DNA of 64,000 nucleotides from an uncultured Streptomyces sp. (GTDB taxonomy: Bacteria; Actinomycetota; Actinomycetes; Streptomycetales; Streptomycetaceae), in assembly GCF_947488945.1 (NCBI RefSeq), contig NZ_CANLBS010000024.1:47463-111462 (forward strand), read 5' to 3'. The stretch's first letter is position 1, and each line of letters begins with the position of its first letter. Shown in pieces: positions 1 through 8,002 of the stretch. The position numbers and the translations under genes are program-made. Under the pieces are notes generated by a model. The model did no database searches, had not been told where the DNA came from, and saw nothing but the letters and a program-made list of their open reading frames with translations.

Positions 1-11
1 GACGATCCGGG

Positions 12-2300
12 TCAGATCAGCCCGTCCCACATCTGCTCCAGCAGCACCGACCACCAGCTCTCCGGCGACGCCAGCGCCGCCGGGTCCAGGGCCGCCAGCC
101 CCGCCTGGAAGTCGACGGTCCACCGGCCCGCCTGCTCCGGGTTCAGGCCGAACCGCAGCCGCCACATCCGGCCCAGCAGCGCCATCGACCGCACGAACTC
201 CGGCAGCCCCGTGTTCACGAACTGAGGCGGCACCGACTGCCCGCCGGGGCCCGCCTCCACCGGCACCGCGACGATGTTCGCGGTGCCGTACTGGACGCAG
301 ATCGCCCGGCCGAAGTCCGTGCCCATCACGAGGTACGCGCCGGCGTCCGGCGCGGCCTGCACCTGCCGCTGCGCCGCCAGTTCACCGAGCGTCGGCACCA
401 CCGGCTGGGCGGGCTGCGCCCAGAAGAACGGCCCGAAATCGGCGGGCAGTCCCGCCCACACCAGGGTCCGCCCCACCACGTCGGGCACGCCCTGACGGGA
501 GACCGCCCGCTGGTCGAAACGGAGGATCGCCGGACCGAACGCCTGGCCCAGCTCCTCCGCGAGCGCCTCCGGGGGCACCGCGGGGGCCGGCGGCACCTGC
601 GGCAGCGGCGCGCGCACCGGCGCGGGGCGCGCCGGACCGTCGGCCACCTGGTGCAGCTCGCCCTGGTGCGTCAGCAGGTGCCGCATGCCCTGCTGGCGGC
701 TCGCGTGGTCCGTGCCGTACGGGGCGACGCTGGTGATCCGCACCTGCGGCCACATCTCACGGATCATCCGCGCGCAGTAGCCGCCGGGCAGCTCGCACGA
801 CTCCAGCTCGGTGTGCAGTTCGATGACCTGCTGCGGCGGCACGTTCATCGCCCGCAGCTCGTGCAGCATCTGCCACTCCGGGTGCGGGGTGCCCGGCGCC
901 GAGCGACGGATGAGCTGCTGCTCGCTGCCGTCGGGCGCCCGGTAGCGCAGTACCGCCTGATAGCCGGGGCCCACCGTCGGCACCCCGGCGGGCGTCTGCG
1001 GATACCCGTACGCCGGCGGGGGCACCGCGCCGGGCACAGCGGCCGGCGGAGCGCCGGGCGGACCCGGGGGCGCCGGAGGCCGCGGGCCGCCGGCCGGGCC
1101 CTGCGGGGAGAACATCGTCTCCGCGTGGTGCACGTCGCCGGCCGGCGACGGAGGCGTCGGAGCGCCGGGCGGGCGCGGTACGCCGGGACCGCCGCCCTGG
1201 CCCGGGTCGGCCAGCATCGTGGCCGCGTGGTGCACCCCGCCCCCGGGCGGGGCGGGCGGACCGGGCGGGGCGGGCGGCTGCCCGGCACCCGGAGCGCCGG
1301 GCGGACCGGGCGGGGCGGGCGTTGCGGACGGGCCGAGCTGGGAGACCAGCTGCGTGGGGAGGTGTCCGGCCGCGGGCGCACCCGGCCCCGGGGGCGGCGG
1401 CGGAACCGCGCCGGGGCGCGCGCCGGGCAGCCCCGGCGCACCCGGCGGCGGCGGAGGCGTCGCCCCGCCCCCGCGCGCGCCCTTCGGCGGCACCACGGCC
1501 TTGCTGGTCGCCGCGTCCGCGATGTCACCGGCGCCGGGCGGCACCGGGCCCCCCGGCGGAGCCTGGCCGGGCGCACTGCCGGCCGCCGGCGCCACCCGGG
1601 TGTGCGGCAGCCCGCTGCCGCCGGACATCAGCGCCGTCGGGGCGTCGGCCGCGACCTCGGGCAGGGGCGTCTCCTCGTCGTCGGCCCCCGACAGGGGCGG
1701 CGCCGACACCGTCACCGGCAGCGGCACGGCCCCGTCGTCCCAGCCGCGGTCGGTGTTGGTGTCCGTGCCCGCCCACGGCGTGGCGTCGTTCGGCACCGGG
1801 GTCGCGGGAGCGGAGGCCGGCACCCCGTCCGACTCCGTCGGTTCGTACCCGTCCGCCGCTTCCGGGGCGGGCGCCCGGCCCGCGCCGCCGGTCGACGCGG
1901 CGTCCCTCCGGTGGTCGGGGATGCCCAGTTTGTCCGCCGCCTCCTGGAGCCACTCCGGGGGGCTCAACAGGAACGACGTCTGATTCAGGTCGATGCGCGC
2001 CGGCGGCTCCACGGCAGGCGGCGCCCCGGCGGTGGACCCGTACTCCTCCTCGTAACGCCGTATCACCTCGCCCACCGGGAGGCCCGGCCACAGCGAGACC
2101 TCGCCGCCGTCGCGGGCGATCACCAGCCGCTGCGCGCCGCCGTCCGACACCGGGCCGTCCGCACGGTCCTCCGCCCAGACCACGAAACCCAGCTCGAACT
2201 CACGGACCCGCACCTCGCGGTGCTGGTAGGCGGGCACGTCACCGTTGACCCACTCGTCGGCCCGCTCCTGCGCCTGCGCGAAGGTCACCACCGCGCTCAC
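12..2300 (-). CDS. Imm35-like / proline-rich / deaminase / SUKH-4 fusion protein
   Basis: Protein of 762 aa with three folded parts. Residues 1-85 resemble Imm35 immunity proteins (start of ORF through VWAED and the EVIRRYEEEYG stretch). Residues about 110-440 are a Pro/Gly/Ala-rich disordered linker. Next comes a cytidine-deaminase-like segment with H496-T-E498 and C502...C509 (SCELPGGYC), the expected zinc ligands and catalytic Glu. Residues about 570-762 resemble SUKH-4 (FGPAILRFDQ, RTLVWAGLP, GLPEFVRSMALL). No signal peptide or WXG100 region is visible. The GTG start overlaps the upstream stop as GTGA; GTG at 2291 sits 9 nt after GGAGGG and is an alternative start. Family assignments come from pattern recognition. 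Whether the enzyme is active, and on nucleotide or nucleic acid, is unknown. The toxin-like and immunity-like parts lie in one chain, so a domesticated cytoplasmic role is possible. Confidence 0.72.
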   Translation of the reverse strand: MSAVVTFAQAQERADEWVNGDVPAYQHREVRVREFELGFVVWAEDRADGPVSDGGAQRLVIARDGGEVSLWPGLPVGEVIRRYEEEYGSTAGAPPAVEPPARIDLNQTSFLLSPPEWLQEAADKLGIPDHRRDAASTGGAGRAPAPEAADGYEPTESDGVPASAPATPVPNDATPWAGTDTNTDRGWDDGAVPLPVTVSAPPLSGADDEETPLPEVAADAPTALMSGGSGLPHTRVAPAAGSAPGQAPPGGPVPPGAGDIADAATSKAVVPPKGARGGGATPPPPPGAPGLPGARPGAVPPPPPGPGAPAAGHLPTQLVSQLGPSATPAPPGPPGAPGAGQPPAPPGPPAPPGGGVHHAATMLADPGQGGGPGVPRPPGAPTPPSPAGDVHHAETMFSPQGPAGGPRPPAPPGPPGAPPAAVPGAVPPPAYGYPQTPAGVPTVGPGYQAVLRYRAPDGSEQQLIRRSAPGTPHPEWQMLHELRAMNVPPQQVIELHTELESCELPGGYCARMIREMWPQVRITSVAPYGTDHASRQQGMRHLLTHQGELHQVADGPARPAPVRAPLPQVPPAPAVPPEALAEELGQAFGPAILRFDQRAVSRQGVPDVVGRTLVWAGLPADFGPFFWAQPAQPVVPTLGELAAQRQVQAAPDAGAYLVMGTDFGRAICVQYGTANIVAVPVEAGPGGQSVPPQFVNTGLPEFVRSMALLGRMWRLRFGLNPEQAGRWTVDFQAGLAALDPAALASPESWWSVLLEQMWDGLI

Positions 2301-3274
2301 CCCTCCACCGGGACGGCACGCGCGAAGCCACCGTCCACCATCAGGTTCGCCACCGTCTCCAACTCCGGCGGACTGCCCGCCAGACGCAGCAGGAAGTCGT
2401 CGAAGTCCGCACCGCACGGCAGCAGCAGCCGCTCGGAGCGCTCCTGCACCGTCCAGTCGTCGCGGTCGCCCGCGTCGTCGTACGCGCAGAACCAGACCGA
2501 GCCGAGGCCCGCGCCCCGCACCTTCACCGCCAGCAACCCGCCCTGGACGAACGCGACACCGAGGAAGTCCTTGGTGAAGTGGTCGCGCAGGCACTTGTTG
2601 ACGTAGACGAGGTCGTTGACCGCCGCCTCCTCGCGCACCGTGAAGAACGGCTGGTCGATCAGCAGTCCCAGCTCCGGGTCGAGCGCCACGCCCACCGGCG
2701 CCGCACCGCCGGCCGCCTTCAGGAACGAGCGGTACGCGCCCGGCAGGCGGTAGCCGAGGTCCTCCTCCACGCCGAGGACCTGCTGCTCGCTCACCGCGAC
2801 GGCGTTCCTCGGCAGCCGCAGATGCGCCGGCCGCGTCTCCTGCAACGGCCGGGTGCCGCGCCGCCCGTGGTCGACCGCGGTGGTCGCCAGACCCGCGTGA
2901 TGACGCAGCAGCGCCTTCACCTCGACCGGCACCAGCTCCATCCGGCGGCTCCCCGACACGTGGTGCCACGTCCAGCCGTGCGGCGTCGCCACCGACGGGA
3001 CGGTGTCCCACAGCACGTGCCCGGACGCCGCCATCGCCGCGTTCGCCGACACGTAGTCCGTCAGCCGCAGTTCGTCGATGCCGAACCCCTGCGGGGGCTC
3101 GGCGATCTCGGCGGCGGCCCGCGCGTACGGCGAGAAGTCCGGGTGGCCCCGCTCGTCCATCCGCACGCCGCCGGGGTGGCGGGACGCCCGGACCGGGTCC
3201 GGGAAGTGCACGAGTTGGCCGGCGTAGGCCGCGTTCGGTGGCGCGGCTTGCTGCCCGAGCCGACCTGTCGTCAT
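2297..3274 (-). CDS. SMI1/KNR4 (SUKH-1-type) domain protein
   Basis: 325-aa soluble protein whose C-terminal half carries the SUKH signature: VSEQQVLGVEEDLGYRLP then YRSFLKAAGG, the alpha-helix/turn that opens SMI1/KNR4 domains, followed by conserved DFLGVAFVQGG and WFCAYDD segments. The N-terminal ~150 residues are less conserved. SUKH proteins are the commonest immunity proteins against nuclease and deaminase toxins, but also exist as stand-alone regulators. Start chosen at ATG 3274 (MTTGRLGQQ) with AGGGGGC upstream; an in-frame ATG 57 bp further upstream would add 19 residues with no gain in domain content. It is translationally coupled (GTGA) to the fusion gene downstream and divergent from the deaminase/SUKH-3 pair, so four related genes cluster here. 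Confidence 0.75.
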   Translation of the reverse strand: MTTGRLGQQAAPPNAAYAGQLVHFPDPVRASRHPGGVRMDERGHPDFSPYARAAAEIAEPPQGFGIDELRLTDYVSANAAMAASGHVLWDTVPSVATPHGWTWHHVSGSRRMELVPVEVKALLRHHAGLATTAVDHGRRGTRPLQETRPAHLRLPRNAVAVSEQQVLGVEEDLGYRLPGAYRSFLKAAGGAAPVGVALDPELGLLIDQPFFTVREEAAVNDLVYVNKCLRDHFTKDFLGVAFVQGGLLAVKVRGAGLGSVWFCAYDDAGDRDDWTVQERSERLLLPCGADFDDFLLRLAGSPPELETVANLMVDGGFARAVPVEG

Positions 3275-3511
3275 GGCGGTTGCCCCCTGCTGCGTCCGGT
3301 GTTCCGCACAGCCTATGCGGTGGGTCCGCACCCGCCCCAGCCCCTGCCGGACCCGTCACCAACCGTCACGCCGAGGTGACGGAAGGACGACGATCGTGCA
3401 CCTGTCGGCGACACGCGGAGCGCCAAAACAGCCCCACCCGCCGGACCGTCCCGCACATTTGGCAGGCTGTTCACGCAACTCGGGGGATTGCACGGGAGGG
3501 ATGTCACGACC
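3275..3511. promoter_or_regulatory. Divergent intergenic region of the SUKH/deaminase locus
   Basis: Short divergent region that must hold the promoters of both gene pairs. It contains an inverted repeat CCGTCAC / GTGACGG at 3363-3369 and 3376-3382, spaced by 6 nt, which could be an operator or a small hairpin. I see no convincing -35/-10 pair by eye. Confidence 0.35.
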
Positions 3512-4027
3512 ATGCACGACGCACCAACAGTCACTTCCGGGGACCCGCGCCTCAGCTGGAGCACCACCGGCTCCAGCCGCACCCCGCGACTGCTCCACCG
3601 CCGCGACGGCATCCTGCCGGCCGTGGCCGCCGCGCTGTCCGTACAGGGCGAGACACTCACCTGCACCGCGGGGAAGGGGGACCAGCCACCCGTGCTGCAC
3701 CCCCTCGTCCAGGACTTCCTGGACACCCTCACCAGCGGCCAGCGCGAGCGCTTCACCGGCCGCTGCCCCGAGGCGATACTGCTCTCCCGCCATCTCACCG
3801 CGGCGGAGAGCGGCCGCTCCAAGCGGGCCCGGCGCAAGCCGCTGACCAACGGCGAGGCGCGCCGCGCCCTGAAGCACGCACGGCTCACCGCGCGCCACAT
3901 CCGCGAGGACGGCGACCCCGTGCACGGCTGCTACGCACCGCCCTGCCGCTCCTGCTCGGTGATGCTCGCCCACTTCGGCGTACGACCCGTCGACCTCACC
4001 GCACGCAGCACCACCGAGAAGGGCTGA
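3512..4027 (+). CDS. YwqJ-like deaminase
   Basis: 171-aa protein matching the YwqJ-type deaminase family. A C-P-E motif (GRCPEAILLSRHL) stands where most cytidine deaminases have H-x-E, and a downstream P-P-C-R-S-C motif (YAPPCRSCSVML) supplies the other two zinc ligands. The NGEARRALKHARL segment lies between them. In Bacillus and other bacteria the family occurs as C-terminal toxin domains of secreted proteins; here it stands alone, with no signal peptide or trafficking domain. ATG at 3512 follows GGGAGGG at 11 nt. The gene immediately downstream encodes a SUKH-3 protein, 10 bp away, the usual toxin-then-immunity order. Substrate unknown. Confidence 0.8.
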   Translation: MHDAPTVTSGDPRLSWSTTGSSRTPRLLHRRDGILPAVAAALSVQGETLTCTAGKGDQPPVLHPLVQDFLDTLTSGQRERFTGRCPEAILLSRHLTAAESGRSKRARRKPLTNGEARRALKHARLTARHIREDGDPVHGCYAPPCRSCSVMLAHFGVRPVDLTARSTTEKG

Positions 4028-4037
4028 CCGCACGCCG

Positions 4038-4538
4038 ATGCCCGCGAGCACCGCACACAGCACCACCCGCTTCCCCCTCGTCGTCGACGCCGCCCTGCGC
4101 CAAGCGGGCTGGGAACCCGGCCGCTGGGACATCCGCCGGGCCGAGGAGTGGGCCGACGCCCTGCGCGCCCACACCTCCCCCGGCGGCCACCGGCACGCGG
4201 TCTTCCCGGCCGCGGTCGAGGCCTGGGCCGAGTTCGGCGGGCTGCACATCACCGCCACCGCGCCCGGCCGCCAGATCGCCCCGGCCGCCGTGCGCGTCGA
4301 CCCGCTCAGCGGGCTGCACCACGCCCGCACCCTGGGCGACCTCGGCCGCGCCCTGGAGACCACGGTCAGCCCCATCGGCGCGGAGGGCGGCGGCACGGGG
4401 GCGCTGCTCGCCATGGACGCCGAGGGCCGCGTCTACAGCATCGACCACACCGGCGACTGGTACCTCGGCGCCGACATCGACCAGGCCCTCACCACCCTGC
4501 TGACGGGCACCCGGCCGACCCGCCTCGCCTCCGGCTGA
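4038..4538 (+). CDS. SUKH-3 domain immunity-type protein
   Basis: 166-aa soluble protein with the SUKH-3 pattern: VDAALRQAGWEPGRWD at the start, a central FPAAVEAWAEFGGLHI helix-strand, LSGLHHARTLGDLGRAL, and C-terminal GRVYSIDHTGDWYLG followed by a DQALTTLL helix. It fills nearly the full length expected of a single SUKH-3 domain. It is co-transcribed with the deaminase upstream (10 bp gap), so it is the predicted partner or antagonist of that enzyme. Neither protein has a secretion signal. Confidence 0.78.
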   Translation: MPASTAHSTTRFPLVVDAALRQAGWEPGRWDIRRAEEWADALRAHTSPGGHRHAVFPAAVEAWAEFGGLHITATAPGRQIAPAAVRVDPLSGLHHARTLGDLGRALETTVSPIGAEGGGTGALLAMDAEGRVYSIDHTGDWYLGADIDQALTTLLTGTRPTRLASG

Positions 4539-4648
4539 ACGCGCCCGGACGAGGCCCCGCCCACTCCGGCCCGTCACGCCCCGGCGCTCCGTCACGCCCC
4601 GGCCCCGGACCGCCGTACGCCGGCCGCCGTACGCCGGACCGGACCGGG

Positions 4649-4670
4649 CCGCCGGAGATCACTCCGGCGG
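4649..4670. terminator. Bidirectional terminator between SUKH-3 gene and histidine kinase
   Basis: Perfect 9-bp stem CCGCCGGAG / CTCCGGCGG with a 4-nt loop. The stop codon of the minus-strand histidine kinase (4659-4661) lies in the loop. It sits between convergent genes. Confidence 0.6.
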
Positions 4671-6038
4671 TCCGGCCCCCTCCGACGCCGCCGGGCCCTC
4701 CGCCCCGTCCGGCGCGCCCACGGGCTCCGCCGGCGCGTCGGGGAGCACCGCCGACACCCGGAAACCGCCCGCGTCCGTGGGCCCCGAGACGAACACCCCG
4801 CCCAGCGCCAGCACCCGCTCCCGCATGCCGATCAGCCCGTTCCCCCCGCTCGGCAACTGCGCGTCCGCGGTGACGCCGTCCGCGGCGCCGTTCTCCACCT
4901 GCATCGCCACCTCGGCCCCGCGATGCGCGAGCCGGACCCACGTCTTCGCGCCGGCCGCGTGCTTGTGCACGTTGGTGAGCGCCTCCTGCACGACGCGGTA
5001 CGCCGTCCGCTCCACCTGCGGGCCGTACGGGCGCGCCTCGCCGTCCACCGAGAGCTCCACGACCATCCCCGCCTGGCGCGACTGCGCCACCAGCGCCTCC
5101 ACCTCGCCCAGCCCCGGCCCGTCCTCCGCGGCGGCGGCAGCGGCGGCGGCCGCCCGGCCGACCTGCGCCAGCGGCTCGCGGCCCTCCCGGCCCGCGGCCC
5201 TCGGCGCGTCCCCGCTGCGCAGCACCCCGAGCATCTCCCGGAGCTCCGTCAGCGCCTGCCGGCCCATGTCCCCGACCAGCGCCGCGTTCCGCACCGCCTT
5301 CGCCGGGTCCTTCGGCGCGACCGCCTGGAGCGCGGCGGCGTGCACCACCATGAGACTCACCCGGTGCGCGACCACGTCGTGCATCTCCCGCGCGATCCGG
5401 TGCCGTTCCTCGGTGCGCGCCCACTCGGCCCGCTCCTCGGCCCGGTCCGCGAGCAGCGACAGCTCCCGCTCCAGCGAGTCCGCCCGCTCCCGCAGGCTCT
5501 CCATGAGCCGGCGCCGGGCGCCGGTGTACAGCCCGAACAGCAGCGAGGGGGCCGTCAGCCCCACCGACATGAAGAGCGACACCAGCGGGACGTACCAGTC
5601 TCCCTGGATGACGTCCGGGCGCGCGGTCACGGCCTGCCGCAGTCGTACGTAGGTCACGATGAAGGTGCCCACCAGGGACATCCCGGTCAGCACCACGGTG
5701 ATCCGGCGCGGCACCTCGGACGCGGCCAGCGTGTAGAGGCCGACGATGCCCATCAGGAAGCCCATCTCGGCGGGGGTCATCGCTATGGCGACCAGCACCA
5801 CCGCGATGGGCCACCGCCGGCGCACCACCAGCACCGAGCCCGCCAGCAGCCCGAAGAGGACGCCCATCGGCACCGGCAGCCCGGTGTCCCCGGCGAACCC
5901 CACGCCCTCCAGCGCGCATTCCAGCGCCGAGACCAACGCCAGCCCCACGTCCAGGGCGACTCCCCGTCGCCTCTCCCACCACCAGTAGCCGCGGGTGGTC
6001 GAACCCGCCGCTTCCCGGTCTGCCCCCGTTGCGGTCAT
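4659..6038 (-). CDS. NarL-family two-component sensor histidine kinase (unpaired)
   Basis: 459 aa. Residues ~28-175 contain about five or six hydrophobic segments (membrane sensor). A coiled-coil linker at ~178-212 follows, then the HisKA_3 dimerisation segment ERHRIAREMHDVVAH with phospho-acceptor H220. The ATPase has an N-box VQEALTNVHKHA and a G-box GGNGLIGMRERV. The tail after ~430 is acidic and disordered, and an Ala-rich insert lies around residue 300. Kinases of this class normally sit beside a LuxR-type response regulator, but neither neighbour is one; the nearest receiver protein is 15 kb away. The signal is unknown. Confidence 0.88.
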   Translation of the reverse strand: MTATGADREAAGSTTRGYWWWERRRGVALDVGLALVSALECALEGVGFAGDTGLPVPMGVLFGLLAGSVLVVRRRWPIAVVLVAIAMTPAEMGFLMGIVGLYTLAASEVPRRITVVLTGMSLVGTFIVTYVRLRQAVTARPDVIQGDWYVPLVSLFMSVGLTAPSLLFGLYTGARRRLMESLRERADSLERELSLLADRAEERAEWARTEERHRIAREMHDVVAHRVSLMVVHAAALQAVAPKDPAKAVRNAALVGDMGRQALTELREMLGVLRSGDAPRAAGREGREPLAQVGRAAAAAAAAAEDGPGLGEVEALVAQSRQAGMVVELSVDGEARPYGPQVERTAYRVVQEALTNVHKHAAGAKTWVRLAHRGAEVAMQVENGAADGVTADAQLPSGGNGLIGMRERVLALGGVFVSGPTDAGGFRVSAVLPDAPAEPVGAPDGAEGPAASEGAGPPE

Positions 6039-6203
6039 GCCGTCCAGCCTACGGGCGGCCGCATCCCGTTTTCGGGTGACGGGGGGAGCACGTTCCGCGT
6101 GCGAAGGCGTACGGAAATCCTTCGAGGGCGTACGGAACAGGAGGCGTTCGGCACGTCGCCACCGCTACGTCGTCGCGGGGAAGGGGCTTGGTACGGCATA
6201 GTG

Positions 6204-6233
6204 TTGGGTGCCGATCCGGCGGACCGACACAAT
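6204..6233 (+). promoter_or_regulatory. Promoter of tRNA-Gln
   Basis: TTGGGT (6204-6209) and CACAAT (6228-6233) are separated by 18 nt. This is a near-consensus principal-sigma-factor promoter, with the predicted transcript start about 15 nt before the tRNA. Confidence 0.5.
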
Positions 6234-6254
6234 GTCCGGTTCAGTCGGAATTGA

Positions 6255-6327
6255 TCCCCCATGGTGTAATCAGGCAGCACTGCGGTTTTTGGTACCGTAT
6301 GTTCAGGTTCGAATCCTGATGGGGGAG
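6255..6327 (+). tRNA. tRNA-Gln (anticodon UUG)
   Basis: Full cloverleaf by hand. Acceptor TCCCCCA/TGGGGGA, D-stem GTGT/GCAC, anticodon stem GCGGT/ACCGT with loop TTTTGGT giving anticodon TTG, and T-stem TCAGG/CCTGA with loop TTCGAAT. The discriminator base is G. CCA is not encoded (GCTC follows). 73 nt. It reads CAA, a rare codon in such GC-rich genomes. The gene lies directly upstream of glmU with its own terminator. Confidence 0.95.
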
Positions 6328-6338
6328 CTCGTGCGCGC

Positions 6339-6365
6339 GGGCCCCGACCTCACCGGTCGGGGCCC
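6339..6365 (+). terminator. Terminator after tRNA-Gln
   Basis: Perfect 11-bp stem GGGCCCCGACC / GGTCGGGGCCC with a 5-nt loop TCACC, twelve bases after the tRNA 3' end. Confidence 0.75.
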
Positions 6366-6436
6366 GCCCCCATGTCGCGCACATGTGACGCCGGTATCCT
6401 GCGGATGTCCACGATCCGAAGCCGAAGGGCACACCC

Positions 6437-7882
6437 GTGAGCTCCAGCAGCCCCGCCGCCGTCGTCGTTCTCGCAGCGGGTGAGGGCACCCGCATGAAGT
6501 CGAAGACCCCCAAGGTTTTGCACGAGATCAGCGGGCGCTCGCTCGTCGGGCACGTGGTGGCCGCCGCGCGGGAACTGGAGCCCGAGCACCTGGTCGTGGT
6601 CGTCGGCCACGCCGGCGAGCAGGTCACCGCGCACCTCGCGCGGGGCGAGGCGCCGGTGCGCACCGCGTTCCAGGCCGAGCAGAACGGCACCGGCCACGCC
6701 GTACGCATCGGCCTGACGGAACTGGGCAGCGTCGAGGGCACCGTGATCGTGCTGTGCGGGGACACCCCGCTGCTCTCCGGAGCCACCCTGGACGCGCTCG
6801 CGCGCACCCACGCGGCCGACGGCAACGCCGTCACCGTGCTGAGCGCCGAGGTCCCGGACGCCACGGGCTACGGCCGGATCGTGCGCGACTCCGCGAGCGG
6901 CGCCGTGACGGAGATCGTCGAGCACAAGGACGCGAGCGAGAGCGTCCGGGCGATCCGCGAGATCAACTCCGGGGTGTTCGCCTTCGACGGCGCGCTCCTC
7001 GCGGACGCGCTCGGCAAGCTGCGCACCGACAACAGCCAGGGCGAGGAGTACCTCACCGACGTGCTGTCGATCCTGCGCGAGGCCGGTCACCGGGTCGGCG
7101 CGTGCGTCGCCGCCGACCACCGCGAGATCCTCGGCATCAACAACCGGGTGCAGCTCGCCGAGGCCCGACGGCTGCTGAACGCGCGGCTGCTGGAGCGGGC
7201 GATGCTGGCCGGCGTGACCGTCGTGGACCCGGCGTCGACGCTGGTGGACGTCACGGTCACGTTCGGGCAGGACGCGGTGGTGCACCCCGGCACCCAGCTA
7301 CTGGGCGCCACCCACGTGGGCGAGGACGCCGAGGTGGGCCCGAACTCGCGGCTGACCGACACCGTGGTGCACGCGGGCGCCCGGGTGGACAACACGGTCG
7401 CCGACGGCGCCGAGGTGGGCCCCGGCGCCACCGTCGGCCCGTACGCCTACCTGCGGCCGGGCACCAGGCTCGGTCCGAAGGCGAAGGCCGGCACGTACGT
7501 CGAGATGAAGAACGCCACGATCGGCGAGGGCACCAAGGTCCCCCACCTGTCGTACGTGGGCGACGCGACCATCGGCGACCACACCAACATCGGCGCCGCC
7601 AGCGTGTTCGTGAACTACGACGGGGTGGCCAAGCACCACACGACGATCGGCTCGCACTGCCGCACGGGTTCGGACAATATGTTTGTGGCTCCCGTCACGG
7701 TCGGGGACGGCGTGTACACCGCCGCCGGGTCCGTCATCACCAAGGACGTGCCGTCCGGTTCGCTGGCCGTGGCCCGCGGCCAGCAAAGGAATATCGCGGG
7801 TTGGGTGGCCCGGAAGCGTCCCGGCAGCGCCGCCGCGCAGGCCGCCCTCGCCGCCACCGACGGCTCCGAAGGCGAAAGCTGA
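6437..7882 (+). CDS. glmU: Bifunctional UDP-GlcNAc pyrophosphorylase / GlcN-1-P N-acetyltransferase
   Basis: 481-aa GlmU. It acetylates glucosamine-1-phosphate and then uridylylates it to UDP-GlcNAc, the precursor of peptidoglycan. The N-terminal Rossmann domain has LAAGEGTRMKS then PKVLHEI, nucleotide-binding QNGTGHAV and LCGDTPLL. The C-terminal left-handed beta-helix (~260-450) shows hexapeptide repeats (IGEGTKVPHLSYVGDATIG, TNIGAASVFVNYDG) and the acetyl-CoA site GSDNMFVAPV. Length is typical. The GTG start (VSSSSPAAVVVLAAGEG) is fixed by the nucleotidyltransferase motif immediately downstream. It is followed 120 bp later by prs, the usual order in actinobacteria. Confidence 0.97.
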   Translation: MSSSSPAAVVVLAAGEGTRMKSKTPKVLHEISGRSLVGHVVAAARELEPEHLVVVVGHAGEQVTAHLARGEAPVRTAFQAEQNGTGHAVRIGLTELGSVEGTVIVLCGDTPLLSGATLDALARTHAADGNAVTVLSAEVPDATGYGRIVRDSASGAVTEIVEHKDASESVRAIREINSGVFAFDGALLADALGKLRTDNSQGEEYLTDVLSILREAGHRVGACVAADHREILGINNRVQLAEARRLLNARLLERAMLAGVTVVDPASTLVDVTVTFGQDAVVHPGTQLLGATHVGEDAEVGPNSRLTDTVVHAGARVDNTVADGAEVGPGATVGPYAYLRPGTRLGPKAKAGTYVEMKNATIGEGTKVPHLSYVGDATIGDHTNIGAASVFVNYDGVAKHHTTIGSHCRTGSDNMFVAPVTVGDGVYTAAGSVITKDVPSGSLAVARGQQRNIAGWVARKRPGSAAAQAALAATDGSEGES

Positions 7883-8002
7883 CCGGAAACGCGTGCGCCG
7901 GGCACGGCGTACCGTGATAGATGCTCACCATTTCGGCTGGCTCGCTGCACCATCGGGACCCATGCACGCAGCGGTCAGATACACGTCCGAGGAGACTGTG
8001 CT

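Noticed and set aside
12..3362. A single 1116-aa minus-strand ORF spanning both left-end genes
   Set aside because: Only the part after the GTG at 2300 carries recognisable domains. The N-terminal third is Arg/Gly-rich nonsense antiphase to the SMI1/KNR4 gene that truly occupies 2297-3274.
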